Source of the DNA: CBDCVD01 sp965224015
Lineage (GTDB): Bacteria; Pseudomonadota; Alphaproteobacteria; Rhizobiales; CBDCVD01
Assembly (NCBI GenBank): GCA_965224015.1
Contig: OZ245032.1
Location: 744,001-808,000, forward strand
Direction of reading: 5' to 3'
Length of the DNA: 64,000 bases
Made by a program: the position numbers and the translations under genes. The notes beneath the pieces are model-generated. The model had not been told where the DNA came from. It made no database searches and saw nothing but the letters and a program-made list of their open reading frames with translations. Shown piece by piece: positions 17,713 through 27,044 of the stretch; positions within the stretch are counted from its first letter, which is position 1; each line of letters starts with the position of its first letter.

Positions 17713-18639
17713 ATGAACAATACGCAACCCGAGCCCAGATCGCGCACAAGTTCGGTCATTCCCGGCAAATCCGCCACGCGCAGCACCCTGGTTTATGTGA
17801 TCGCCATCATGAGCTTTCTCGCGTGTTTGACAATTGGCTTTGTGGCTCTGGTGCATGATGCGGCACTGGACTGGCAAAGTGACATCGGACGCGAAATCAC
17901 GATCCAGGTCAAGCCCCTTGAGGGGATAGACCAGGATGGCGAAGTGGCAAAGGCTATTGCTTTGGCCAAGGCAACCTCGGGCGTGACAGACGCCTACGGA
18001 CTGGGAGATACGCAAACCAAAGGTCTGCTTGAGCCGTGGCTCGGCTCCGAATTTCGCCTGCAAGATCTTCCGGTACCGCGGCTCATCGTTGTCAAGGCGC
18101 CCACGGCAACACCGGAGGCTCTTGAAGATCTGAAACAGAAAATCAAGCAGGAGGTGAAGGGGGGAAGCCTTGATGATCATCGCCAATGGCAAACGCGTCT
18201 TGCCATGATGGCGCGTACGACAATCGTTTTGGGCTTTTTCATTCTGGCTCTGGTTCTCAGCGCAACGGTTCTCAGCGTCGTCTTTGCGACCCGCGGCGTG
18301 GTTGCCAGCAATCGCCATATTATCGAGGTTCTGCATTACGTGGGCGCTGATGATCACTACATCGCGCGCCAGTTTCAGGGGCAGTTTCTGCGCCTTGGCT
18401 TGAAGGCGGGCATTGCCGGTGGTCTAGGGGCTATTGTTCTGTTTGTCCTTGCGGGATGGCTTGTCGGACGTGCCTTTGCCACCCCGACAGGAGACCAGCT
18501 TGAGGCCCTGATTGGTCAGTTCACCATTGGTGCCAGAGGTTACGCGGGCATAGTCGTCATCGTCCTGATCGTGGCGCTCGCCACGGCACTGACCTCGCGG
18601 TTTACGGTGCGTCGCTACCTGGCGACCATTTATCCCTAG
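17713..18639 (+). CDS. ftsX: Cell division protein FtsX
   Basis: Permease-like partner of FtsE. About 308 residues: a polar N-terminal tail, first membrane helix at about 22-45, an extracytoplasmic domain of about 120 residues that would contact peptidoglycan-hydrolase activators, then three helices in the C-terminal half (around 165-190, 220-245 and 270-295). ATG at 17713 lies outside the R3 element and gives MNNTQPEP; an ATG inside R3 (17695) would add MTRSSP. Neither has a clear ribosome site, which suggests that the R3 insertion removed the original overlap with ftsE. Confidence 0.9.
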   Translation: MNNTQPEPRSRTSSVIPGKSATRSTLVYVIAIMSFLACLTIGFVALVHDAALDWQSDIGREITIQVKPLEGIDQDGEVAKAIALAKATSGVTDAYGLGDTQTKGLLEPWLGSEFRLQDLPVPRLIVVKAPTATPEALEDLKQKIKQEVKGGSLDDHRQWQTRLAMMARTTIVLGFFILALVLSATVLSVVFATRGVVASNRHIIEVLHYVGADDHYIARQFQGQFLRLGLKAGIAGGLGAIVLFVLAGWLVGRAFATPTGDQLEALIGQFTIGARGYAGIVVIVLIVALATALTSRFTVRRYLATIYP

Positions 18640-18891
18640 GGGTGTGTCATGTCTATTGACGGGCATCTGCAAAACGGGTGGCAACAATAGCAACACCAAT
18701 GCGCCAATAATAATGGTTGGTGAAAAAGCAAGCGATATGATATTCACAAACAGAAAAGTTTGATACGATGAGCCATGAGCCATAAGCCACGGACAATCTG
18801 ACGCAACGGGCCCCAACACCGCCAAAGTTGGTACAAAGATCGTGACCCAGTATCATGCACGGTGCATGAGCAAGGACGGGAGAGGACAACT

Positions 18892-20673
18892 ATGAAAATG
18901 ACCACTGAAGAAGCCTTCATCAAGGTTCTTCAAATGCACGGCATTGAGGATGCGTTTGGCATTATCGGCTCTGCCATGATGCCGGTCTCGGACCTGTTCC
19001 CAGCCGCCGGGATCACCTTTTGGGATTGCGCCCATGAGGTCAATGCGGGCATGAGTGCTGATGGCTATACACGCGCAACAGGCAAAATGGCCATGGCGAT
19101 CGCACAAAACGGTCCTGGGATTACCAATCTGGTAACCCCCATTATCACCGCCTACTGGAATCACTCTCCACTGCTGCTGGTTACCCCGCAAGCGGCCAAC
19201 AAAACCATTGGTCAGGGTGGTTTTCAGGAAATCAAACAGATGGCCATGTTTGAGGATTGTGTTTGTTATCAAGAGGAGGTACGCGATCCCACGCGCATTG
19301 CCGAGGTTCTCAACAGGGTCATATTGAAGGCCTTTCGCGGCTCGGCTCCCGCGCAGATCAACGTGCCGCGCGATATGTGGACGCAGGTGATCGATATTGA
19401 GTTGCCGCAGGCTGTTCGTATAGAGCATCCCCCCGGGGACCCGCAGGCGATTGCCGCCGCCGCCGAACTGCTGAGCCAGGCGCGGTTCCCCGTCATTCTC
19501 AATGGCGCCGGTGTGATCCTCTCCGGGGCGATTGCCGCGTCGGAGGCTCTTGCGGAGCGGCTTTGTGCACCGGTGTGTTGTAATTATCAACACAATGATG
19601 CGTTTCCCGGCTCCCACCCCCTGGCCTGTGGCCCCCTGGGTTACAACGGCTCGAAAGCCGCCATGGAGATGATCGCCAAAGCCGACGTGGTGCTGGCACT
19701 GGGCACACGCCTCAATCCGTTTTCCTCTCTTCCCGCCTATCAGGATGACTACTGGCCGGCAGACGCCAAACTCATCCAGGTCGACATCAACGCCGATCGT
19801 ATCGGTCTGACCAAGCGGGTGGCCGTTGGCATCCAGGGGGATGCGCGTAAAGTCGCCGAGCAGATATCAGGCGCACTTTCCTCCTCAGCCGGTGATGCGG
19901 GGCGTGAGGACCGCAAGGCCACCATCGCCCAGGCCAAGTCCGCATGGGCACAACGCCTGACCTCCATGGACCACGAGGACGATGACCCTGGCATCACCTG
20001 GAACGAGCGGGCGCGCAATCGCGAGCCCGAGCGCATGAGCCCGCGCCAGGCCTGGCGCGCCATTCAGGCCGGACTTCCCAGGGACGCGATCATCAGTTCC
20101 GACATTGGCAACAATTGCGCCATTGGCAACGCCTATCCGAGTTTTGAGCAAGGGCGCAAGTATCTGGCGCCCGGGCTTTTTGGGCCCTGTGGCTATGGCC
20201 TGCCGTCCATTCTTGGCGCCAAGATTGGGTGCCCCCATGTTCCTTGCGTCGGCTTTGCCGGGGATGGGGCTTTTGGCATCTCCATGAACGAAATGACCGC
20301 CTGCGGACGCGGAGACTGGCCGGCCATCACCATGGTGATATTCCGTAACTATCAATGGGGGGCGGAAAAACGCAACACGACCCTTTGGTTCGACGATAAC
20401 TTTGTCGGCACTGAACTCAACCTGGAGGTCAACTATGCAAAAGTGGCCGAAGCGTGCGGACTGAAGGGGGTTCAGGTGATGACCCCCGATGCCCTGAGCG
20501 AGACTTTGCGCCAGGCTGTCAAAGCGCAGATGGAGGACAATGTCACAACTTTCATTGAGGTGGTGCTGAATCAGGAACTTGGCGAACCGTTTCGCCGCGA
20601 CGCCATGAAACGACCGGTCAGTGTCGCGGGCATTGATAAGGCCGATTTTGTACCGCAGGTGCCGCGCCTTTGA
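18892..20673 (+). CDS. xsc: Sulfoacetaldehyde acetyltransferase
   Basis: Thiamine-diphosphate enzyme that converts sulfoacetaldehyde plus phosphate to acetyl phosphate and sulfite, the central step of taurine, isethionate and sulfoacetate breakdown. ATG at 18892 follows GGGAGAGGACAACT. Of 593 residues, the N-terminus has the catalytic Glu in CAHEVNAGMSADGYTRA; the TPP-binding C-terminal domain has GDGAFGISMNEM then FRNYQWGAEKRN, the GDG...N motif and the WGAEK stretch typical of Xsc rather than acetolactate synthase. It is followed by soeABC, which would remove the sulfite. No phosphate acetyltransferase gene is nearby, so acetyl phosphate must be handled by a gene elsewhere. Confidence 0.95.
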   Translation: MKMTTEEAFIKVLQMHGIEDAFGIIGSAMMPVSDLFPAAGITFWDCAHEVNAGMSADGYTRATGKMAMAIAQNGPGITNLVTPIITAYWNHSPLLLVTPQAANKTIGQGGFQEIKQMAMFEDCVCYQEEVRDPTRIAEVLNRVILKAFRGSAPAQINVPRDMWTQVIDIELPQAVRIEHPPGDPQAIAAAAELLSQARFPVILNGAGVILSGAIAASEALAERLCAPVCCNYQHNDAFPGSHPLACGPLGYNGSKAAMEMIAKADVVLALGTRLNPFSSLPAYQDDYWPADAKLIQVDINADRIGLTKRVAVGIQGDARKVAEQISGALSSSAGDAGREDRKATIAQAKSAWAQRLTSMDHEDDDPGITWNERARNREPERMSPRQAWRAIQAGLPRDAIISSDIGNNCAIGNAYPSFEQGRKYLAPGLFGPCGYGLPSILGAKIGCPHVPCVGFAGDGAFGISMNEMTACGRGDWPAITMVIFRNYQWGAEKRNTTLWFDDNFVGTELNLEVNYAKVAEACGLKGVQVMTPDALSETLRQAVKAQMEDNVTTFIEVVLNQELGEPFRRDAMKRPVSVAGIDKADFVPQVPRL

Positions 20674-20766
20674 CCGGCCAGCATTTGCGCAACGATTTAT
20701 TGATTTATTGGGTCTTGATGTGCCCCCTTCTGGACCACCTGACCCCCGTATGAGTCACACTCTATC

Positions 20767-23622
20767 ATGAGCAAAGAGCCCGATATTGATCTCAACCCAC
20801 CCGTTGGCGACAGGATCGCCCATACCACTTGCTATATGTGCGCATGCCGCTGTGGCATCAATGTTCATATTTGCGATGGCAAGGTGCGCTATATAGAGGG
20901 CAATCGCAACCATCCGGTCAACAAGGGGGTTTTGTGTGGTAAGGGCTCCGCTGGCATTATGCAGCACTATTCTCCCGCCAGGCTGCGCGCGCCGCTGAAG
21001 CGCACGGGCCCACGCGGCTCCGGCCAGTTTGAGGAGATCTCCTGGGAGGAAGCCCTCGACCTTGCAACCGAGTGGCTGGAGGCCCCGCGAAAGCGTGATC
21101 CAAAACGTCTGGCCTTTTTTACAGGGCGCGATCAGAGCCAGTCCCTTACCGGATACTGGGCTATCCAGTACGGAACTCCGAACTTTGCCGCTCACGGCGG
21201 GTTTTGTTCTGTCAACATGGCTGCGGCGGGCCTCTACACGTTCGGCGGCTCGTTTTGGGAATTCGGTGATCCTGACTGGGCCCACACAAAATACTTTATG
21301 TTGTTTGGCGTTGCCGAGGACCACGCCTCCAACCCCATCAAGATTGGCATCGGTAAGCTCAAAGCTCGCGGTGCCAAGGTTGTTTCGGTCAATCCCGTGC
21401 GCACAGGCTATAACGCGGTTGCCGATGAATGGGTCAGCATTCGCCCCGGAACCGATGGTCTTTTTGTCGGCGCCCTTATTCACGAACTGTTGCGCAATCA
21501 AACGATCGACCTCGACTATTTGATCCGCTACACCAACGCCGCCTGGCTGGTCATTGATAACCCGGGGGCCCCCGACCACGGCCTTTTTGCGCGTGATGAA
21601 GATAACAATCCATTGGTCTTTGACACCAGGGCCCGGGCTTTTGCCAGCGGCATGGATATTCAGACCGCCCCGAGCCTTACCGACAAACAGACCCTGCCTG
21701 ATGGACGCACGGCGCGTCCCGTGTTTGCCCTGATGGCGGAGCGTTACCTTGGGGTTGACTACGCGCCGCAAACGGTTGCCGAGAGAACTGGCATTTCCGC
21801 CGAGCAAATCCAGCGTATTGCTGCGGAGTTGGCGGAGGTCGCGTTCGCGCAGGAAATCGTTCTTGACCAACCCTGGACCGACTGGGCTGGCCGCCGCCAT
21901 GAAACCATGATCGGACGCCCTGTTTCCATGCACGCCATGCGCGGCATTTCCGCGCATTCAAACGGATTTCAAACCTGCCGTCTCATTCATTTGTTGCAAA
22001 TTCTTTTGGGCACAATCGACTGCCCCGGGGGCTTTCGCTATAAGCCCCCTTATCCCAAGCAGGCACCACCGTGGCTTTTGCCGCATGGCGCGGCGGCGGA
22101 TATAGGCCCCGACAAACCCTTGAGTGGCCCTCATCTCGGCTTTCCCTTGGGCCCTGAACATCTGTTGCTTGATGGAGATGGTCCGGTGCGCATTGACAAG
22201 GGCTTTTCCTGGGACGCCCCCTTGTCGGCGCATGGGCTGATGCACATGCTGATCAACAATTGCGCCAAGCGTGACCCTTACGGAATCGACGTCTTGTTTC
22301 TCTACATGGCCAACATGGCCTGGAACTCGTCCATGAACATAGCCGGCGCAATTGACAATCTGACGGCCAAGGACGAAAACGGCGACTACGTCATCCCGAA
22401 AATTATCTATTCCGACGCCTATTATTCGGAGATGGTCCCTTATGCGGACCTGATCCTGCCTGACACAACTTATCTGGAACGTTGGGATTGTATTTCTCTG
22501 TTGGATCGCCCGATTTCCGAGGCGGACATGGCCGCCGACAGTATCCGTCATCCGGTTCTTGAGCCGGATCGGGATGTGCGCGGTTTCCAAAGCGTGCTGA
22601 TCGATCTGGGCGCCCGCCTTAAGCTTCCCGGCTTTACCAACGATGACGGAACCCCGGCCTATCCAGGCGGGTATCCGGACTATATTGTCAATCACCAACG
22701 CAAGCCCGGGCTCGGCCCCCTGGCGGGATGGCGTGGGGCGGACGGATCAAAAACCGGCCAGGGCGCCCCGAACCCGCAACAGCTTGAGCGCTATATTGAA
22801 AACGGTGCGTTTTTTACCAGCCATCTGGCCCCCGAACAGGCCTACTATAAACATGCCAACCGCGCCTATCTGGATTGGGCCGTTGCCATGGGGTTTCGCA
22901 CCAACACCCGGCCGACGATTTTCCAACTCTATTGCGAACCGTTGCAGGCGTTCCGTCTGGCCGCCCACGGGCACGGTGCGCTCACACCCCCGGAGCGCGC
23001 AAAGGAACGCATCGCCACCTATTTCGATCCCCTGCCCTTTTGGTATGCACCCCTTGAAGAGACCCTGATCGACAGCGCGGCTTTTCCTTTTCATGCGATC
23101 ACCCAGCGGCCCATGCATATGTATCATTCCTGGGGAAGCCAGAATGCCTGGTTGCGCCAGATCACCGCCGCCAATCGCCTGTATATCCACCACTCCCAGG
23201 GCGCCCGTCTTGGTATTGGCGACGATGACTGGGTGTGGATCTCCTCCCCTCTTGGCCGTGTTAAGTGTCAGGTCCGCCTTATGGAGGGCGTGAACCCGAA
23301 CACGGTGTGGACGTGGAACGCAATAGGCAAGCGCCGCGGTGCCTGGGGCCTTTCCGGTGACGCACCGGAGTCGAACCAGGGCTTTCTGCTCAATCACCTG
23401 ATTGCCGAACTTTTGCCCGCCAAGGATGGCGACTATCAGTACGCCAATTCTGACCCGATCACCGGCCAGGCGGCGTGGTTTGATTTGCGGGTGGCGATTG
23501 AAAAAGCGGAGGCGGGGGCGCATACAGAGCCCTATTTCGCACCTTTGGGGACCGGCACGCAGGCCCCCTCCCCTGCAAAACTCGCTTTTGGTTCGCAATT
23601 TCGCAGGAGCCGCCGGCCATGA
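20767..23622 (+). CDS. soeA: Sulfite dehydrogenase (quinone), molybdopterin subunit
   Basis: Catalytic subunit of the membrane-bound, cytoplasm-facing sulfite dehydrogenase SoeABC; oxidises sulfite to sulfate and feeds the quinone pool. 951 residues of the DMSO reductase family. An N-terminal 4Fe-4S cluster is set by C22-x2-C25-x3-C29 and C57. Cys147 in HGGFCSVN fits the molybdenum ligand. There is no twin-arginine signal, so the protein stays in the cytoplasm, as described for SoeA. The C-terminal molydopterin-dinucleotide domain is present (HSQGARLGIGDDDWVWISS). Start at ATG 20767. It overlaps soeB by four bases. Polysulfide/thiosulfate reductases are related, but gene order after xsc favours Soe. 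Confidence 0.88.
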   Translation: MSKEPDIDLNPPVGDRIAHTTCYMCACRCGINVHICDGKVRYIEGNRNHPVNKGVLCGKGSAGIMQHYSPARLRAPLKRTGPRGSGQFEEISWEEALDLATEWLEAPRKRDPKRLAFFTGRDQSQSLTGYWAIQYGTPNFAAHGGFCSVNMAAAGLYTFGGSFWEFGDPDWAHTKYFMLFGVAEDHASNPIKIGIGKLKARGAKVVSVNPVRTGYNAVADEWVSIRPGTDGLFVGALIHELLRNQTIDLDYLIRYTNAAWLVIDNPGAPDHGLFARDEDNNPLVFDTRARAFASGMDIQTAPSLTDKQTLPDGRTARPVFALMAERYLGVDYAPQTVAERTGISAEQIQRIAAELAEVAFAQEIVLDQPWTDWAGRRHETMIGRPVSMHAMRGISAHSNGFQTCRLIHLLQILLGTIDCPGGFRYKPPYPKQAPPWLLPHGAAADIGPDKPLSGPHLGFPLGPEHLLLDGDGPVRIDKGFSWDAPLSAHGLMHMLINNCAKRDPYGIDVLFLYMANMAWNSSMNIAGAIDNLTAKDENGDYVIPKIIYSDAYYSEMVPYADLILPDTTYLERWDCISLLDRPISEADMAADSIRHPVLEPDRDVRGFQSVLIDLGARLKLPGFTNDDGTPAYPGGYPDYIVNHQRKPGLGPLAGWRGADGSKTGQGAPNPQQLERYIENGAFFTSHLAPEQAYYKHANRAYLDWAVAMGFRTNTRPTIFQLYCEPLQAFRLAAHGHGALTPPERAKERIATYFDPLPFWYAPLEETLIDSAAFPFHAITQRPMHMYHSWGSQNAWLRQITAANRLYIHHSQGARLGIGDDDWVWISSPLGRVKCQVRLMEGVNPNTVWTWNAIGKRRGAWGLSGDAPESNQGFLLNHLIAELLPAKDGDYQYANSDPITGQAAWFDLRVAIEKAEAGAHTEPYFAPLGTGTQAPSPAKLAFGSQFRRSRRP

Positions 23623-24371
23623 CGTCTTTGCCGACATCCACACAAAAAAAACTCGGTCTGGTGATTGATCTGGACATCTGTGTTGGGTGTCAGGCTTGCG
23701 CGACGAGTTGCAAGGAATGGAACACCGGCGGATATAGCGCCCCCCTTTCTGATCACGATCCTTACGGCGCAGACCCGTCCGGCGCCTGGCTTAACCGGGT
23801 TCACACCTACGAACTCGGCGACAAAGAGGCAGCAAAAACGGTTCACTTCCCCCGATCGTGTCTGCATTGCGAGACCCCGGATTGCGTTACCGTCTGTCCT
23901 ACCGGCGCGTCCTACAAGCGCGTTGAAGATGGTATTGTCCTTGTTGATCCCCAAACCTGTATTGGATGCAAATTATGTTCTTGGGCCTGTCCTTATGGTG
24001 CGCGCGAGTACGACTACGATGACGGGGTGATGAAAAAGTGCACCCTGTGTGTCGATCGCATTTACAACGAAACCATCCCTCAGGAGGACCGTGTTCCCGC
24101 CTGCGTGCGCGCCTGCCCCACGGGGGCGCGGGCCTTTGGCGACCTGGGGGATCCGGAAAGCGTTGTGTCAAAAGCCGTGGCAGCGCGGAACGGATTTAAC
24201 CTGCTTGATGAGTTTGGCTACAAACCCGTCAACAAATACCTGCCGCCACGGGTGAATTCTGTCGAACGGCAAGAGACAACCATGCACGCGGTCGATGCCC
24301 CCGACGGCTCGGGAACGGAACGGCTGTTCGCCTGGGTCGATCGGTCCCTGAACGCCTTCAGGAGAGCCTGA
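23619..24371 (+). CDS. soeB: Sulfite dehydrogenase, iron-sulfur subunit
   Basis: Electron-transfer subunit of 250 residues with cysteine groups for four 4Fe-4S clusters: CVGCQACATSC near residue 25, CLHCETPDCVTVCP near 85, CIGCKLCSWACP near 117, and CTLC with CVRACP near 143-165. This is the DmsB/PsrB/SoeB pattern. Start ATG at 23619 overlaps the soeA stop (ATGA), and its own stop overlaps the soeC start by one base, so the three subunits are translationally coupled. Confidence 0.92.
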   Translation: MTSLPTSTQKKLGLVIDLDICVGCQACATSCKEWNTGGYSAPLSDHDPYGADPSGAWLNRVHTYELGDKEAAKTVHFPRSCLHCETPDCVTVCPTGASYKRVEDGIVLVDPQTCIGCKLCSWACPYGAREYDYDDGVMKKCTLCVDRIYNETIPQEDRVPACVRACPTGARAFGDLGDPESVVSKAVAARNGFNLLDEFGYKPVNKYLPPRVNSVERQETTMHAVDAPDGSGTERLFAWVDRSLNAFRRA

Positions 24372-25309
24372 TGCATCCGGCTTATTCCGTCATCGTTTTC
24401 ACAACGGCCTCTGGTGCCGGTTATGGCCTGCTGTTCTGGTTGGGGATTTGGTACGGCGTTGGCCTGCTTTCTTCGAACGGGCTGTTGCCATTGGTGGCGA
24501 TTGGTGTTTCCCTTGTGCTCATTACGGTCGGGCTCCTGGCCTCGACCCTGCACCTTGGTCATCCCGAGCGCGCTATAGGCGCGTTCTCCCAATGGCGGTC
24601 ATCGTGGCTGTCGCGCGAGGGGGTGGCAGCTGTCGCCACCTATGTGCCCGCCGGCCTGCTGGCGGTGTTTTGGCTGTTTGACGTTGACACCAGGGCGATC
24701 CCCCTATTGGCGATCCTGTCGGCGCTCGGGGCCGCGGTGACAGTCTATTGTACGGGGATGATCTATGCCTCTTTACGTACCATCCGCCAGTGGAATCTGC
24801 CCCTTGTGCCGGTGATCTATCTGGTGTTGGCAGCGGCGTCGGGGGGTCTGCTATGGGGATGGCTCGTGGCTGTGTTTGGGCAGATGACATCAGGGACTAC
24901 CTGGATCGCGCTGATTTGCCTGGGGGCGGCAGGCATTTTGAAAATGCGCTATTGGCGCACTATCGACAATGACGCGGGGGCCTATACCGCTGAAATGGCC
25001 CTTGGCTTGAAGGCATTGGGGCCCGTTCGCGTGCTGGAGCCGCCGCATACCGCTCCCAATTTTGTCATGCGTGAGATGGGCTATCAAGTGGCCCGTAGCC
25101 ATGCACGGACCTTGCGCCGCGGAGTCATCATCGCACTTTTTGTGGTCCCGAGCGCCTGTGTTTTGCTCGCCCATGTCACCGACTGGGCGGTGTTATTTTT
25201 TGGCCTTAGCGTCGTGTCCGCAGCAATAGGGCTGGTTGTCGAGCGCTGGCTGTTTTTTGCCGAGGCCAGACATGTCTCGCAGCTTTATTATGGCACCCCG
25301 CGTGCGTGA
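24371..25309 (+). CDS. soeC: Sulfite dehydrogenase, membrane anchor subunit
   Basis: 312-residue DmsC-type membrane anchor with about eight hydrophobic helices, starting MHPAYSVIVFTTASGAGYGL. It passes electrons from SoeB to quinone. TLHLGHPERAIGAFSQWRSS (residues about 57-76) and MGYQVARSHARTLR near residue 236 match the DmsC family. Last gene of the xsc-soeABC unit; rpsD converges on it from the other strand. Confidence 0.9.
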   Translation: MHPAYSVIVFTTASGAGYGLLFWLGIWYGVGLLSSNGLLPLVAIGVSLVLITVGLLASTLHLGHPERAIGAFSQWRSSWLSREGVAAVATYVPAGLLAVFWLFDVDTRAIPLLAILSALGAAVTVYCTGMIYASLRTIRQWNLPLVPVIYLVLAAASGGLLWGWLVAVFGQMTSGTTWIALICLGAAGILKMRYWRTIDNDAGAYTAEMALGLKALGPVRVLEPPHTAPNFVMREMGYQVARSHARTLRRGVIIALFVVPSACVLLAHVTDWAVLFFGLSVVSAAIGLVVERWLFFAEARHVSQLYYGTPRA

Positions 25310-25354
25310 GGCACGATGCCACGCCATACGCCATAGGCCATAAGCCATACAATG

Positions 25355-25373
25355 AAAACCCGATCGGGCGGGT
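25355..25373 (-). terminator. Weak hairpin after rpsD
   Basis: On the minus strand ACCCG-CCCGAT-CGGGT is followed by TTTC directly after the rpsD stop. The five-pair stem and short T run make a modest terminator between the convergent rpsD and soeC genes. Confidence 0.4.
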
Positions 25374-25990
25374 CAGCGCGAATAAAACTCAATCACCAGA
25401 TTGGGTTCCATGCGTACCGGATAGGGAACGTCGGCTAGAACCGGCACACGGGTGAGGGCCGCGGTTAGCTTGGTATGATCGACATCGATATAGTCTGGCA
25501 CGTCCCGTTCCGGGCTTTGGATTGCCTCCAGTACGATTATCAGGTCCTTTGAGCGCTGGCGCACCTCAACCACATCGCCGACCTTGCAACGATAGCTGGG
25601 GATATTCACGCGCCTGCCGTTGACCATGACATGTCCGTGATTGACGAATTGGCGCGCCGCAAATACCGTGGGCACAAACTTGGCCCTGTAGACGACGGCG
25701 TCCAGGCGGCGCTCAAGCAGCCCTATCAGGTTTTCGGACGTGTCACCCTTTTGCCGCGAGGCCTCTGAATAGGTGCGCTTGAACTGTTTTTCGGTGATAT
25801 TGCCGTAATAGCCTTTCAGCTTTTGCTTGGCGCGCAGTTGCAAACCAAAGTCCGAGTGTTTGCCGCGCCGACGCTGGCCGTGCTGGCCGGGGCCGTAGTC
25901 GCGTTTATTGACGGGGCTTTTGGGGCGTCCCCAAATATTCTCCCCCAACCGGCGGTCAATTTTATATTTCTGAGTATGGCGTTTTGACAT
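25373..25990 (-). CDS. rpsD: 30S ribosomal protein S4
   Basis: Primary 16S rRNA-binding protein of the small subunit, and a translational regulator in many bacteria. 205 residues from ATG at 25990 (MSKRHTQKYKIDRRLGENIW). The tail of the N-terminal region has NKRDYGPGQHGQRRRGKHSD, and the S4 RNA-binding domain has RLDAVVYRAKFVPTVFAARQ and VNHGHVMVNGRRVNIPSYR. An ATG four codons upstream is less likely because the family starts at MSKR and TAGGTG precedes it by a suitable distance. It stands alone rather than in the alpha operon, as in many alphaproteobacteria. Confidence 0.98.
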   Translation of the reverse strand: MSKRHTQKYKIDRRLGENIWGRPKSPVNKRDYGPGQHGQRRRGKHSDFGLQLRAKQKLKGYYGNITEKQFKRTYSEASRQKGDTSENLIGLLERRLDAVVYRAKFVPTVFAARQFVNHGHVMVNGRRVNIPSYRCKVGDVVEVRQRSKDLIIVLEAIQSPERDVPDYIDVDHTKLTAALTRVPVLADVPYPVRMEPNLVIEFYSR

Positions 25991-26193
25991 CGTGCGTTTC
26001 ACCTAAAATGTTAACACAATTGCTGTGAACACACGCCCTCCTTTGCCTTACGCAGGCTGACAGGCGCGCCGGCAAACACCCTTTCATTTCGTGGTTTTAC
26101 AAAACAACGTGAAAGATCGCAACCGGCTGCCACGGGTCGTGGTTGCCAGAAACCTCTGGCAAGACGCCGTTTTACAACCAAAGGCAGCCCATG

Positions 26194-27030
26194 TCAAAGT
26201 GCAAATGGTAAAGGCGCCCAGCGCAACCAATAATGGTCCAATGTCGCGGCAAATGACAAAGAGGGGGATTTATCAGACGTAAAATGAATGGTTCCCGTGT
26301 TCGCATGCAGATGATTGGTCAAAATCGGATCATTGTATTCCGCACCCTGAGGGGAGTGCTGTAGCAACGAAGCGGCGCGGCGCGCAACCGCATGCGCCGG
26401 CCCCAGCCAGGTAACCGGCCATTTTTGCTGGCGTACCAACTCGCGCAGTAAAAACGGATAATGCGTGCACCCCAGAACGATCGTATCACACCGTTTGCCT
26501 TTATGTTCATAAAAGCATGGGGCAATATCAGCGGCGACCTGACCCTCGTCAACAACCCCCCCTTGCAAATAAGTCTCCGCCAGACCAGCCAGATGCGGCG
26601 CACCGATCAAGTTGACCGTCTTATCCGCCGCAAACTCCTCAACAAGGTTCGCCAGATACGGGCGCTTCACCGTCGCCGGCGTAGCCAATACCGAGATCAC
26701 CCCGCTTCTGCTCAATTTTGCCGCCGGCTTGATCGCCGGTACAATGCCAACAAACGGGCAGGTAAACCGGGCCCGCAAAGGAGACATGACCACCGTTGAC
26801 GCGGTATTGCAGGCAATCACGACCAGCGCCGGATCAAGGGTCTCCACTGCACGCGCCACAATATCCACAACACGGGCAACCAATGTCTTCTCATCAAGAT
26901 CACCGTAAGGAAACAGGGTATCATCGGCGATATAAACGACTTGCGAATCAGGAATCTGCGCCTGGATTTGCATGAGCACCGACAGACCGCCGATACCTGA
27001 GTCAAACAGCAAAATCCGATTAGGTATCAT
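26194..27030 (-). CDS. murI: Glutamate racemase
   Basis: Supplies D-glutamate for peptidoglycan. 278 residues. FDSGIGGLSVL at residues 9-19, the catalytic Cys74 in VIACNTASTV, and the second catalytic Cys in VLGCTHYPFLL near residue 185 are all in place, with PAIKPAAKLS between them. The last 35 residues extend beyond the usual end. It starts 14 bases after trmJ on the same strand, so the two are likely co-transcribed; rpsD follows 200 bases downstream. Confidence 0.95.
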   Translation of the reverse strand: MIPNRILLFDSGIGGLSVLMQIQAQIPDSQVVYIADDTLFPYGDLDEKTLVARVVDIVARAVETLDPALVVIACNTASTVVMSPLRARFTCPFVGIVPAIKPAAKLSRSGVISVLATPATVKRPYLANLVEEFAADKTVNLIGAPHLAGLAETYLQGGVVDEGQVAADIAPCFYEHKGKRCDTIVLGCTHYPFLLRELVRQQKWPVTWLGPAHAVARRAASLLQHSPQGAEYNDPILTNHLHANTGTIHFTSDKSPSLSFAATLDHYWLRWAPLPFAL

Positions 27031-27044
27031 ATCAGCCCCTCACC

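Noticed and set aside
18640..18891. Fragment TGTCATGTCTATTGACGGGC near 18647 as an R3 or R4 copy
   Set aside because: Only about 20 bases mix R3-like and R4-like ends; too short to call.
22747..23643. Long minus-strand frame inside soeA (also 5090-5725 inside glnE)
   Set aside because: Opposite strands encode well-recognised SoeA and GlnE over the same bases.
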